NCBI RefSeq assembly: GCF_036964905.1
Contig: NZ_JBALHR010000007.1
Span: 110,059 to 174,058, forward strand
DNA length: 64,000 nt
DNA from: Gemmobacter denitrificans
Lineage (GTDB): Bacteria; Pseudomonadota; Alphaproteobacteria; Rhodobacterales; Rhodobacteraceae
Direction: 5' to 3'
Each line of letters opens with the position of its first letter. The stretch's first letter is position 1. The notes beneath the pieces are model-generated. The model ran no database searches. It was not told where the DNA came from and saw only the letters and a program-made list of their open reading frames with translations. The position numbers and the translations under genes were made by a program. This document shows, piece after piece, positions 49,503 through 59,259 of the stretch.

Positions 49503-50796
49503 CACCATCGGCCATGGCCGGGTGCTGCGCATCGCGCTGCCCATCGTGCTGTCCAATGCCACGGTGCCGCTGCTGGGCGCGGTGGATACCGGGGTCGTGG
49601 GGCAGATGGGGCAGGCGGCCCCGATTGGCGCGGTGGGGCTGGGGGCGGTGGTGCTGGCCACCTTCTACTGGATCTTCGGCTTTTTGCGCATGGGCACCAG
49701 CGGCTTGGCGGCGCAGGCCCATGGGGCTGGCCACCTGGCCGAGCGCGATGCCACGCTGATCCGGGCCTTGCTGATCGGGCTTGGGGCGGGGCTTGTCTTC
49801 ATCGCGTGGCAGGTGCTGCTGTTCTGGCTGGCCTTTCGCGTGGCCCCCGCCAGTGCCGAGGTGGAGGCGCTGGCGCGCGATTATCTGGCGCTGCGCATCT
49901 GGGGGGCACCTGCCACCATCGCGCTTTATGCCGTGACCGGCTGGTTGATCGCGCTGGAGCGCACCCGGGGCGTGCTGCTGTTGCAGCTGTGGATGAACGG
50001 GCTGAACATCGGGTTGGATCTGTGGTTCGTGCTGGGTCTGGGCTGGGGGGTGCCGGGCGTCGCGATTGCCACGCTGATCGCGGAATGGAGCGGGCTGGCG
50101 CTTGGCCTGTGGCTCTGCCGTGACGGGCTGCGACGACTGCCGCGCGGGCGGCTGTTCGATGCCCCGGCCTGGCGGCGGCTGGTCGGGGTGAATGGCGATA
50201 TCATGCTGCGGTCGGTCCTGCTGCAGGGGGCCTTTACAACCTTCATCTTTCTGGGGGCGCGGCAGGGCGATGTGACGCTGGCCGCCAACCAGGTGCTGAT
50301 GCAGTTTCTGGAAATCACCGCCTATGCGCTGGACGGGATTGCCGTTGCGGCGGAAACCCTTGTGGGGCAGGCCGTGGGCGCACGGGCTGCGGGCGATCTG
50401 CGCCGCACCATCCGCATCGTGTTTCATTGGGGATGTATCGGCGCGGGCCTGCTGGCACTTGGCTTCGCCTTGGCGGGGCCAGTCATCATTGATGTGATGA
50501 CCACCGCGCCCGAAGTGCGGATTTCCGCGCGCGATTACCTGTGGTGGATGGTGGCCGCGCCGCTGCTGGGCGTAACGAGCTGGCTGTGGGATGGCATCTA
50601 TATCGGGGCCACCGCGACGCGCGAGATGCGCAATCTGATGATCCTGTGCGTCAGCGCCTATGCCGCACTGCTGGCCATGCTGGTGCCCGCCTTCGGCAAT
50701 CACGGGCTTTGGGCGTCGATGATGGGGCTTTATGTGCTACGCGGACTGACACAGACCCTGCGCTGGCCCGGCATTGCGCAGCGCCTTACCACCTGA
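49495..50796 (+). CDS. MATE-family efflux transporter (DinF-like)
   Basis: A 433-residue, 12-transmembrane multidrug and toxin extrusion protein coupled to cation entry. It begins HGRVLRIALPIVLSNATVPL then GAVDTGVVGQMG, with a second half starting near GDIMLRSVLLQG. The DinF-like subgroup fits the AVDTGVVGQ element. Its start overlaps the thioesterase gene by eight bases. The substrate is unknown. Confidence 0.9.
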   Translation: MADTIGHGRVLRIALPIVLSNATVPLLGAVDTGVVGQMGQAAPIGAVGLGAVVLATFYWIFGFLRMGTSGLAAQAHGAGHLAERDATLIRALLIGLGAGLVFIAWQVLLFWLAFRVAPASAEVEALARDYLALRIWGAPATIALYAVTGWLIALERTRGVLLLQLWMNGLNIGLDLWFVLGLGWGVPGVAIATLIAEWSGLALGLWLCRDGLRRLPRGRLFDAPAWRRLVGVNGDIMLRSVLLQGAFTTFIFLGARQGDVTLAANQVLMQFLEITAYALDGIAVAAETLVGQAVGARAAGDLRRTIRIVFHWGCIGAGLLALGFALAGPVIIDVMTTAPEVRISARDYLWWMVAAPLLGVTSWLWDGIYIGATATREMRNLMILCVSAYAALLAMLVPAFGNHGLWASMMGLYVLRGLTQTLRWPGIAQRLTT

Positions 50797-51544
50797 CGCG
50801 CGAGAACAGGGCCGAAGCCGCCCAGCCTGCCGCCGCCGCCACGATCAGTGCGGCAAAACCATACAGCAGCGGCTGTTCATGGGCGGATTGGTAGAGAAAC
50901 CGCTCCAGCCCGGCCTTGCGCACCCAGATCGCGCGCTCCATCCGATCCACCACCCGGCCATCGCGGGTCAGGAAGATGCGCACCTTGTAATCGCCTTCGG
51001 TCAGGGCTGCGGGCAGGGCAATATCCGCACGAAACAGTGTCTGTTCGGTCAGCGCGACGCTGCTTTCGCGCAGGCTATAGCGCCCCTCGGCCCGGCGGAT
51101 GCGCAAGAGCGCCTCCAGAAAATCACCCGATCTTTCCGCCTCGGCGCTGATACCGACGGCGCGGATCGCGCGGGGGATGGTGATGCGGTGGCGCAGGTCT
51201 TCGGTTTCGGACAGGCTTTCGCGCAAGGGGGCCGAACTTGCGATGGCATAAAAGCTGGGCGCGCGATCCACCGTGATGGCGGCGCGGTTCTGCCAGATGC
51301 CGAAATGGCGATCCTTGCGCCGCACGGTCAGCGCGGTATCCGGCCCCTGCACGGTGATGATCACCCGCAGCGGCTCTTCCGTGGGGATCGGGCTTTCGCG
51401 CTTTACCGCGCCATAGACCAGAATTTCCGACCCGTCGAAATCGGCGGTGATCGACACGGAGGATTGACTGAGCCCGACTACAATGGTTTCGGCCGCCTGA
51501 AGGGGCAGGGCACAGAACAGCAGGGGGGCCAGCCAGCGGATCAT
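50786..51544 (-). CDS. TIGR02186-type membrane-anchored periplasmic protein
   Basis: A 252-residue protein with a signal peptide (about 1-17), a beta-rich extracytoplasmic domain (SSVSITADFDGSEILVYGAV, RIFLTRDGRVVDRMERAIWV) and one C-terminal transmembrane segment (about 222-245). It matches the alphaproteobacterial family often found beside TauE/SafE exporters. The start overlaps the TauE stop by four bases (ATGA), so they act together. Function unknown; a receptor or channel partner of the exporter is likely. Its 3' end overlaps the convergent MATE gene by 11 bases. Confidence 0.83.
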   Translation of the reverse strand: MIRWLAPLLFCALPLQAAETIVVGLSQSSVSITADFDGSEILVYGAVKRESPIPTEEPLRVIITVQGPDTALTVRRKDRHFGIWQNRAAITVDRAPSFYAIASSAPLRESLSETEDLRHRITIPRAIRAVGISAEAERSGDFLEALLRIRRAEGRYSLRESSVALTEQTLFRADIALPAALTEGDYKVRIFLTRDGRVVDRMERAIWVRKAGLERFLYQSAHEQPLLYGFAALIVAAAAGWAASALFSRVRW

Positions 51545-52461
51545 GGCAGGGCCACCGCTGTGATCGAAAAGGCCTCGTCCGGGGTTAGCAGCAGATCCAT
51601 CGCAACGCGGATGCAGACTGCCAGCACCAGCAGCGCCAGCAGAACCCGCAGTTGATCGGCCCGAAGCCGCATTCCGATCCGCGCGCCGATCTGTGCCCCC
51701 ACAACCCCCCCCGCGATCAGTGCCAGCGCCAGCATCAGATCGACCGTCTGGCTGGTGACGGAATGCATCACGGTGGTGAAGGCTGTGGTAAAGATGATCT
51801 GGAACAGCGAGGTGCCAATGACCACCTTGGTCGGCATCCCCAGCAGATAGATCATCGCGGGCACCATGATGAAACCACCGCCCACGCCCATCACTGCCGA
51901 TAGAAAGCCGACAAAGGCACCGATCATCAGCGGCGGGATGACGCTGATATAAAGGCCCGAGGCGCGGAATTTCATCTTCAAAGGCATGCCATGCACCCAG
52001 CTGTGCTGATGCGCACGACGCAGCGGCGGAACGCCCTTGCGGGTTTTCATCATTGTCCGCAGACTTTCCTGCAGCATCAAGGCCCCGACAATGCCCAGAA
52101 ACAGCACATAGGACAGTTGCACGAACAGATCGACCTGCCCGGCCGCGCTGAGGATCGCAAAGACCCAGATGCCGAAACCAGATCCAGCCAGACCGCCAGC
52201 CAGCAGCACCAGCCCCATCGGCACATCCACCGCCTTGCGCTTGAACTGCGCCAGCACGCCGGAAATCGACGAGGCGACCACCTGATTGCTGCCGGTCGCC
52301 ACGGCAACGGCAGGTGGCACCCCAATGAAGAACAAGAGCGGCGTGATGAGAAACCCGCCCCCCACGCCGAACATGCCGGACAGAAAGCCCACGATGCCGC
52401 CAATGCCCACCAGAAGATAGACATTGACCGAAACCTCGGCGATGGGGAGGTAAAGCGTCAT
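51541..52461 (-). CDS. TauE/SafE-family anion exporter
   Basis: A 306-residue membrane protein with two halves, each having a glycine-rich signature (FLSGMFGVGGGFLITPLLFF and FLSAVMGVGGGFIMVPAMIY), the hallmark of TauE/SafE exporters of sulfite, sulfoacetate or similar anions. A cytoplasmic loop near 125-150 is His/Arg-rich. ATG 52461 (MTLYLPIAEVSV) is chosen because the upstream frame covers a hairpin. It pairs with the TIGR02186-type gene. The substrate is not known. Confidence 0.87.
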   Translation of the reverse strand: MTLYLPIAEVSVNVYLLVGIGGIVGFLSGMFGVGGGFLITPLLFFIGVPPAVAVATGSNQVVASSISGVLAQFKRKAVDVPMGLVLLAGGLAGSGFGIWVFAILSAAGQVDLFVQLSYVLFLGIVGALMLQESLRTMMKTRKGVPPLRRAHQHSWVHGMPLKMKFRASGLYISVIPPLMIGAFVGFLSAVMGVGGGFIMVPAMIYLLGMPTKVVIGTSLFQIIFTTAFTTVMHSVTSQTVDLMLALALIAGGVVGAQIGARIGMRLRADQLRVLLALLVLAVCIRVAMDLLLTPDEAFSITAVALP

Positions 52462-52481
52462 GGGCGGGCCGGTCGGGGACA

Positions 52482-52520
52482 AGGGAAAGGGCGCAGCATC
52501 GACTGTTGCGCCCTTTCCCT
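52482..52520 (-). terminator. 14-bp hairpin after the nucleoside phosphorylase gene
   Basis: AGGGAAAGGGCGCA and TGCGCCCTTTCCCT form a perfect 14-bp stem with an 11-base loop, 44 bases past the phosphorylase stop. Only TTGTCCCC follows on the minus strand. It probably ends the purine-nucleoside operon and insulates the TauE gene. Confidence 0.6.
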
Positions 52521-52563
52521 GTGCTGTCAAATGCTTGTCCGGCGTTTTGCGGCGCTGCGGCGA

Positions 52564-53357
<794 letters not shown>

Positions 53358-53358
<1 letters not shown>

Positions 53359-54326
53359 CAGCGCTCCTTCACATAGGGCTCGCCGCCCGCGCGGGGCGGG
53401 ATGGCCTTGCCCACCAGACCGGCCAGCACCACCACCGTCAGCACATAGGGCAGGGCATCCAGTGCGGGCACCGGGATCGCCAGACCGAAGGTCTTTTCGA
53501 TCACATCAGGGCGCAGCGCCAGCGACTGGAAGAAGCCGAACAGCAGGCAGGCCCAGAGCGCGTGCCATGGCCGCCATTTCGCAAAGATCAGCGCGGCCAG
53601 CGCGATATAGCCCCGGCCCGCCGTCATCTCGCGGCCAAAGCCCGCCTGCAGGCCGGTGGACATGTAAGCCCCGGCCAACCCGCACAGAATGCCGGTGATC
53701 AGCACGGCGGTGAAGCGCAGCCGCTTGACCGAAACCCCCGCCGTATCGACCGAGGCCGGGTTTTCGCCCACGGCGCGCAACCGCAGGCCAAAGCGGGTGC
53801 GAAACAGCACCCACCAGCTGATCGGCACCAGCGCCAGCGCCACATAGACCAGCAGCGTATGCCCCGAGATCACCTCGGCATAAAGCGGGCCGATGAGCGG
53901 CACGCCCGACAAGGCTTCGGCTCCCGGCAAGGTGATGGCATTGAACCGTGCATCGCCTGTCAGCGGTGCGGTGCGTCCGCCCTGGCCGAACATGGCCTGC
54001 GCGATCAGCACGGTGATGCCCGAGGCCACGAAGTTCAGCGCGACCCCGGCAATCAGCTGATTGCCGCGGAAGGTGATCGAGGCGACGCCATGCACCAGTG
54101 CAAACATCATCGATCCCAGAATGCCGGCGCAAAGTCCGATCCAGACTGATCCGGTCACGGCGGCGACGGCGGCTGCGCTCATGGCGGCCATCAGCATCTT
54201 GCCTTCCAGCCCGATGTCAAAGACGCCCGCACGTTCGGAATAAAGCCCCGCCAGACAGGCCAGCAGCAGCGGTGTCGCCAGCCGCAGCGTGGTGTCGAGG
54301 ATTTGCAGAAGGGTTGCGTAATCCAT
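53358..54326 (-). CDS. BMP-type nucleoside ABC transporter permease (second)
   Basis: A 322-residue permease with about nine transmembrane segments. AGLYSERAGVFDIGLEGKML is the family N-terminal motif and RLRAVGENPASVDTAGVSVK the coupling helix that contacts the ATPase. It partners the permease encoded just upstream. The gene is coupled to the phosphorylase gene (TGATG) and lies 12 bases after the first permease. Confidence 0.92.
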
Positions 54327-54338
54327 GGTTTCCGCCCC

Positions 54339-55433
54339 TTATGCCGCAGCCAGCCGCCGGGCACGGAACACCCAGCCCAGCATCATGCGCACCATCATGT
54401 CCAGCGCGCCGGTGAACAGGATCACCAGACCCTGAACCACGGTGCGCAACTCGATCGGGATTGAGGTCCAGAGGCCCAACTCGGCCCCGCCCTGATACAG
54501 GAACCCGAACAGCAGCGCCGCCAGCAGCACCCCGAACGGATGGTTGCGCCCCATCAGCGCCACAGCAATACCGATGAACCCGGCACCTTCGGCCGAATTC
54601 TGCAGCAGCCGTTCGCTTTCGCCCATCACGTTGTTGATGGCCATCAGACCGGCCAGCCCGCCCGACAGCAGCATTGCGATCATGGTCACCCGAACCGCCG
54701 AAATTCCGGCATAGCGCGCCGCCGGTTCCGATTTGCCGAAAGACCGGATTTCATAGCCCAGACGGGTGCGCCGCAGGATCGCCCAGACCGCCACACAGGC
54801 CGCCAGCGCCACGAACAGCGTGACATTGGCGGGCACCTGTTTGGTGAAGATCAGGTTCAGGCCAGGGATTTCGTGCAAGGTCGGCAGTTTGGTCCCTTCG
54901 GGGAACCGGGCCGAGGCCGGGTCCATCTGGCCTTGCGGGCGCAGCACTTCGACCAGCAGATAGATCATCAGTGCGGCGGCGATGTAATTGAACATGATCG
55001 TGGTGATCACGATATGGCTGCCGCGCCGCGCCTGAAGCCAGGCCGGTATGGCGGCCCAACCAGCCCCGAACAGCGCGCCCCCGATCATCGCGGCGGGCAG
55101 GGCCAGCGTCCAGTGCGGCCATGGCAGGCCAAGGCAGACCAGCGCCACGCCAAGACCGCCCAGCTGGGCCTGACCTTCGGCACCGATGTTGAACAGGCCC
55201 GCATGAATGGCGATGGTCACCGCCAACCCGGTAAAGATGAACGATGTCGCATAATACAGCGTGTAGCCCCAGCCATAGGAGGATACGAGCGCGCCCTGCA
55301 CCATGACGGTCAGCGCCTCCATCGGGCTTTGGCCGATCGCCAGCAGCACAAGGGCCGAGACCAGCGCCGCCAGCAGCAGCGAAATCAGCGGCACAAGGGC
55401 CAGATCGGCCCATTTCGGCAGCTTTTCCATCAC
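54339..55433 (-). CDS. BMP-type nucleoside ABC transporter permease (first)
   Basis: A 364-residue permease with about ten transmembrane segments. TGLAVTIAIHAGLFNIGAEG matches the NupP-like family, and YEIRSFGKSEPAARYAGISA is the coupling helix. It overlaps the ATPase stop by four bases (ATGA). With the other permease it forms the membrane channel for nucleosides. Confidence 0.92.
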   Translation of the reverse strand: MMEKLPKWADLALVPLISLLLAALVSALVLLAIGQSPMEALTVMVQGALVSSYGWGYTLYYATSFIFTGLAVTIAIHAGLFNIGAEGQAQLGGLGVALVCLGLPWPHWTLALPAAMIGGALFGAGWAAIPAWLQARRGSHIVITTIMFNYIAAALMIYLLVEVLRPQGQMDPASARFPEGTKLPTLHEIPGLNLIFTKQVPANVTLFVALAACVAVWAILRRTRLGYEIRSFGKSEPAARYAGISAVRVTMIAMLLSGGLAGLMAINNVMGESERLLQNSAEGAGFIGIAVALMGRNHPFGVLLAALLFGFLYQGGAELGLWTSIPIELRTVVQGLVILFTGALDMMVRMMLGWVFRARRLAAA

Positions 55434-57013
55434 GCGGCCCCTTCCGTCACACCGGCCATCAACAGGCCCAGATCACGTTCATCGGTCTGGCGCGGGTCGC
55501 GCTCGCCCATGATCTGGCCATCGAACATCACCGCGATGCGGTCCGACAGCGACATGATCTCATCCAGTTCAACCGACACCAGCAGCACAGCCTTGCCCGC
55601 GTCGCGCAGCGCCACGATCTGCTTGTGAATGAATTCGATGGCCCCGATATCCACCCCGCGCGTGGGTTGCCCCACCAGCAGCAGATCGGGATTGCGTTCG
55701 ATTTCGCGCGCCACCACGATCTTCTGCTGGTTCCCGCCTGAGAAATTCTTGGCGGCCAGTGTCGGGATCGGCGGGCGCACATCAAAGGTGGCCATCTTGC
55801 GTTCGCAATCGGCGCGGATCGCGTCATTATCCATGAACAGGGCGTTCTTCTGGAATTCCGGCGCATGATGATAGCCGAAGGCCACATTCTCCCACGCCGC
55901 GAAATCCATGATGAGGCCCAGAACCTGACGGTCTTCCGGCACATGGGCAATGCCCGCCGCGCGACGGCTTTGCCCATCGGCCCGGCCCCCGGCCAGATCG
56001 AGCGGTTGTCCGTTCAGCCGGATCGTCCCGGTCACGGCCCCCTTCGCGCGGGCGATGCCGCCCAGAACCTCAAGCAGTTCCGACTGGCCATTGCCCGCCA
56101 CCCCGGCGATGCTCAGGATTTCGCCTGCGCGGATGTTCAGGCTGATGCCCTTCAGGCGTTCGACACCATGTTCATCACGCAGCCGCAGGTTTTCCACCTC
56201 CAGCACCGTCTTGCCGGGCTGGGCGGGCTGTTTTTCCACTTGCAGCAGCACCTTGCGGCCCACCATCAGTTCGGCCAGTTGTTCGGGGCTGGTTTCCGCC
56301 GTCTTGACCGAACCGATCATCTGCCCGCGCCGCATGACGCTGACCGTATCGGTGATCTCCATGATCTCGCGCAGTTTGTGGGTGATTAGGATGATGGTCT
56401 TGCCCTGATCCTTCAGCCCGCGCAGGATGCGGAACAGATGGTCCGCCTCGGCCGGGGTCAGCACGCCGGTCGGTTCGTCCAGGATCAGGATATCGGCCTG
56501 CCGATACAGCGCCTTGAGGATTTCCACCCGCTGCTGATGGCCCACGCTCAGATCCTCGATCAGCGCATCGGGGTTCACGTCCAGCTCGTATTCGCGGGCC
56601 AGATCGGCCAGCACCTTGCGCGCCTTGCCCAGTGACGGGGCCAGCAATGCGCCTTCCTCGACACCGAGGATGATGTTCTCCAGCACGCTGAAATTCTGTA
56701 CCAGCTTGAAATGCTGGAAGACCATGCCGATGCCCGCGCGGATCGCGCTCTGGCTGTCGGGGATCGCGGTCAGTTTGCCATCGATCCAGATTTCGCCGCT
56801 GTCAGCCTTGTAAAACCCGTAGAGAATGGACATCAGCGTGGATTTTCCCGCGCCGTTCTCGCCGATGATCCCGTGGATCGACCCCTTGGCGACCTGGATC
56901 GAAATGTCCTTGTTGGCCTGAACCGGGCCGAAGGCCTTGGAAATGCCTTTCAGCTCGATAGCGAAGGGGGCGGCAGCTGCCTGCCGCCCCGTCTCGGGTG
57001 CCCCCACCTGCAT
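55430..57013 (-). CDS. BMP-type nucleoside ABC transporter ATP-binding protein
   Basis: A 527-residue ATPase with two ABC domains. The first is complete: Walker A GENGAGKST, signature LSVGHQQRVEI, Walker B LILDEPT. The second has a degenerate Walker A (GVAGNGQSELLE), signature FSGGNQQKIVVAREI and QPTRGVDIG in place of the catalytic Glu, as is usual in this family, so probably only one site hydrolyses ATP. It lies 13 bases after the binding-protein gene. Confidence 0.93.
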   Translation of the reverse strand: MQVGAPETGRQAAAAPFAIELKGISKAFGPVQANKDISIQVAKGSIHGIIGENGAGKSTLMSILYGFYKADSGEIWIDGKLTAIPDSQSAIRAGIGMVFQHFKLVQNFSVLENIILGVEEGALLAPSLGKARKVLADLAREYELDVNPDALIEDLSVGHQQRVEILKALYRQADILILDEPTGVLTPAEADHLFRILRGLKDQGKTIILITHKLREIMEITDTVSVMRRGQMIGSVKTAETSPEQLAELMVGRKVLLQVEKQPAQPGKTVLEVENLRLRDEHGVERLKGISLNIRAGEILSIAGVAGNGQSELLEVLGGIARAKGAVTGTIRLNGQPLDLAGGRADGQSRRAAGIAHVPEDRQVLGLIMDFAAWENVAFGYHHAPEFQKNALFMDNDAIRADCERKMATFDVRPPIPTLAAKNFSGGNQQKIVVAREIERNPDLLLVGQPTRGVDIGAIEFIHKQIVALRDAGKAVLLVSVELDEIMSLSDRIAVMFDGQIMGERDPRQTDERDLGLLMAGVTEGAA

Positions 57014-57026
57014 GATGCCGGTCGGA

Positions 57027-58028
57027 TCAGAAGGTTGCAGCCGGGCAGGTGTCGTCCGACATGTAGTCGTGCACCTTCAGCTCGCCCGCCTTGATCTTTT
57101 CGGCAGCGGCATCGACGGCGGCCTTCATTTCGGCGCTGACCAGCGGTGCATTGTTGTCATCCAGCGCATAGCCCACGCCTTCGGCCTTGAGATCCATGAC
57201 CATGACCTTGCCGGTTTCCAGATCGGTGCCTGCCTTGAACGCTTCATAAACCGCGTTGTCCACGCGCTTGAGCATCGAGGTCAGCACCTTGCCCGGGTGC
57301 AGGTGGTTCTGGTTGCTGTCAACGCCGATCGACAGGATGCCTTCATCGGCAGCCGCCTGCAGCACGCCCAGACCGGTGCCACCTGCCGCCGCATAGATCA
57401 CGTCGGCGCCCTGGCCCTTTTGTGCCTTGGCCAGTTCCGAACCCTTGACCGGGTCGTTCCAGGCGGCGGGGGTGGTGCCGGTCATGTTCATGATGACAGT
57501 CGCATCCGGCTTGACCGCCTTCACGCCCTGCGCATAGCCGCAGCCGAACTTGCGGATCAGCGGGATATCCATGCCGCCGATGAAGCCGACAGTATTGGTC
57601 TTCGACGCCATGGCGGCCATCATGCCCACCAGATAGCTGCCTTCATGTTCGGTGAATGCGACCTGAAGGATATTCGGCTGGTCCAGCCAGTCCACGTCGA
57701 TGATGGCAAACTTGGTCTCGGGGAAATCCGGGGCCACCGTGTTCAGCACGTCCCCAAAGGCAAAGCCGGTCATCACAACCGGGTTTGCACCCGATTCCGC
57801 CAAACGGCGCAGCGCCTGTTCACGCTGGGCTTCGGACTGCATCTCCAGTTCCTTGAAGGTGCCGCCGGTTTCCTGCGCCCAGCGGGTTGCCCCATTGAAG
57901 GCAGCCTCGTTGAACGACTTGTCGAACTTGCCGCCCAGATCGAAGATGATCGCGGGCTCGGCCGCCACCATTGCCGACGACATGGTCAGCGCCGCAGCAG
58001 CGCCCAGCAGGGTTTTCATCACGGTCAT
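57027..58028 (-). CDS. BMP-family purine-nucleoside binding protein
   Basis: A 333-residue periplasmic binding protein of the basic-membrane-protein family with a signal peptide (about 1-23, ending MVAAEP). FDLGGKFDKSFNEAAFNGAT (about 29-48) is the ligand-contact motif and DVIYAAAGGTGLGVLQAAAD a later one. Members bind purine nucleosides. It leads the operon of ATPase, two permeases and nucleoside phosphorylase. ATG 58028 follows GGGAGAATTCC. Confidence 0.92.
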   Translation of the reverse strand: MTVMKTLLGAAAALTMSSAMVAAEPAIIFDLGGKFDKSFNEAAFNGATRWAQETGGTFKELEMQSEAQREQALRRLAESGANPVVMTGFAFGDVLNTVAPDFPETKFAIIDVDWLDQPNILQVAFTEHEGSYLVGMMAAMASKTNTVGFIGGMDIPLIRKFGCGYAQGVKAVKPDATVIMNMTGTTPAAWNDPVKGSELAKAQKGQGADVIYAAAGGTGLGVLQAAADEGILSIGVDSNQNHLHPGKVLTSMLKRVDNAVYEAFKAGTDLETGKVMVMDLKAEGVGYALDDNNAPLVSAEMKAAVDAAAEKIKAGELKVHDYMSDDTCPAATF

Positions 58029-58104
58029 GGAATTCTCCCGGTTATCGTTGACTTTTCTTCCCTCGTGCCGGGCCGTGCGGCGCGGGCAGGGGGCATTGGG
58101 GGCA

Positions 58105-58134
58105 ATTTAGCGCGGGTTTGCAGCAAAGGGTCAA
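58105..58134 (-). promoter_or_regulatory. Predicted promoter of the purine-nucleoside operon
   Basis: On the minus strand TTGACC (58134-58129) and CTAAAT (58110-58105) are spaced by 18 bases, about 75 bases ahead of the binding-protein start. The fit is moderate. Confidence 0.45.
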
Positions 58135-58162
58135 GATGGAATCGCGGGCCGGTGCTTCGGGA

Positions 58163-58180
58163 TTTGATCGGTCGATCAAA
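58163..58180. promoter_or_regulatory. Inverted repeat TTTGATC-N4-GATCAAA, candidate operator of the nucleoside operon
   Basis: A perfect 7-4-7 inverted repeat about 30 bases upstream of the predicted -35 element and near the rimI stop. The position suits an activator or an upstream repressor site. It resembles an FNR/CRP-like box only superficially, since the spacing between TTGAT and ATCAA is six, not four. Confidence 0.5.
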
Positions 58181-58195
58181 AGACCCGTGATTGCT

Positions 58196-58636
58196 TCAAT
58201 CCGACGCAGCGGAAAGCGGTCGGCTCATCACGATGGCATCGAGTTTCTGCCCTTCAGGCGTGACGTAATAGCCTTTGCGGCACCCGCTTGGGGCGAATCC
58301 CCCCCGGGCATAGAGGGCAAGCGCGGCGGTATTCGCGGCGCTGACTTCCAGAAATGCAGTCTCTGCGCCGCGGTTACGCGCCGTCTGCAGGAAACGGTTT
58401 AGCAGATCAGCGCCGATGCCTTGCCGCCGCAGCGCCGGGTCCACGGCCAGCGTCATCACTTCCGCCTCGCCCGCAACAGCGCGGCCGATCAGAAAGCCGC
58501 CCGGTGCCGTCAGCGCAAAGCACAGCGGATCGGCCAGCAGCGCGGCGATTTCGGTTGCGGTCCAGGGCCGGGGGGTTGTGAAACAGGCGGCATGCAGTGC
58601 GGCCATCCGGTCCACGGTCATGGGGGCATCGGTCAC
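58196..58636 (-). CDS. rimI: Ribosomal-protein alanine acetyltransferase RimI (GNAT)
   Basis: A 146-residue GNAT acetyltransferase. The acetyl-CoA motif is RRQGIGADLLNRFL (about 69-82) and LEVSAANTAALALYARGGF the conserved helix. RimI acetylates the N-terminus of ribosomal protein S18 in E. coli. Coupling to tsaB (four-base overlap, ATGA) is the common bacterial arrangement and supports the name. Confidence 0.9.
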   Translation of the reverse strand: MTDAPMTVDRMAALHAACFTTPRPWTATEIAALLADPLCFALTAPGGFLIGRAVAGEAEVMTLAVDPALRRQGIGADLLNRFLQTARNRGAETAFLEVSAANTAALALYARGGFAPSGCRKGYYVTPEGQKLDAIVMSRPLSAASD

Positions 58637-59259
58637 GGCAGGATCACCGGTGGCGGATCGGCAGGCGGGGCGGCATCGGCCCCGCGCAGATAGAACGGGG
58701 CAGGGCGCGGTGCCGGCAGCGGGCGGGTGGCGGCAATGCGGGCCACAGCTTCGGCCAACGGCATGGCAGGGGGCAGGCCGTCGGCTATGGCGCTGCCACT
58801 GCGATGCGGGGCAAGGGGCAGCGCGGCAAGAGGCATAAGCTGCGCTGTTTCGAATTCCGGCAGGTCAAAACCCTGCACATAAGCCTCGTCCCGGCGGGCA
58901 TCTTCGGCCACCAGCAGCGGGCGCGGCAGGCCAAAGGCCTGTGCCTCCAGCCGGGTGACGCCGATGGCCGGTATGCCTAGGCCCAATGCCAGCCCCCGTG
59001 CCCCCGCCACCGCGATCCGCACACCGGTAAAATTGCCCGGCCCGGTGCCGACACCGATCCGAGTCAGGGCCTGGCGGTGCAGGCCCGCCCTGTCCAGCAG
59101 CCCGGCCAGAAGCGGCATCAGCCGTTCCGCCTGACCTTTTTCCATCGGTTCCAGCACCGTCAGACAATGGCCATCGGGCAAAAGCAAAGCGGCGGCGCAA
59201 TGCGCCGCCGATGTGTCGAAGGCCAGAACGGTTTCAGGCCGCAACGGGGCGGACCTCAA
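58633..59259 (-). CDS. tsaB: tRNA threonylcarbamoyladenosine biosynthesis protein TsaB
   Basis: TsaB is the non-catalytic partner of TsaD in making t6A37 of ANN-decoding tRNAs. The 208-residue protein has the ASKHA fold: VLAFDTSAAHCAAALL at the start, GVGTGPGNFTGVRIAVAGAR (about 69-88) and a roughly 100-residue C-terminal part. The start overlaps the upstream NifU-like gene by 26 bases, and the rimI start overlaps its stop. Confidence 0.93.
   Translation of the reverse strand: MRSAPLRPETVLAFDTSAAHCAAALLLPDGHCLTVLEPMEKGQAERLMPLLAGLLDRAGLHRQALTRIGVGTGPGNFTGVRIAVAGARGLALGLGIPAIGVTRLEAQAFGLPRPLLVAEDARRDEAYVQGFDLPEFETAQLMPLAALPLAPHRSGSAIADGLPPAMPLAEAVARIAATRPLPAPRPAPFYLRGADAAPPADPPPVILP

Noticed and set aside
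58163..58180. FNR/CRP-type box
   Set aside because: TTGAT and ATCAA are present but separated by six bases, whereas FNR boxes need four, so I describe it only as an unassigned operator.
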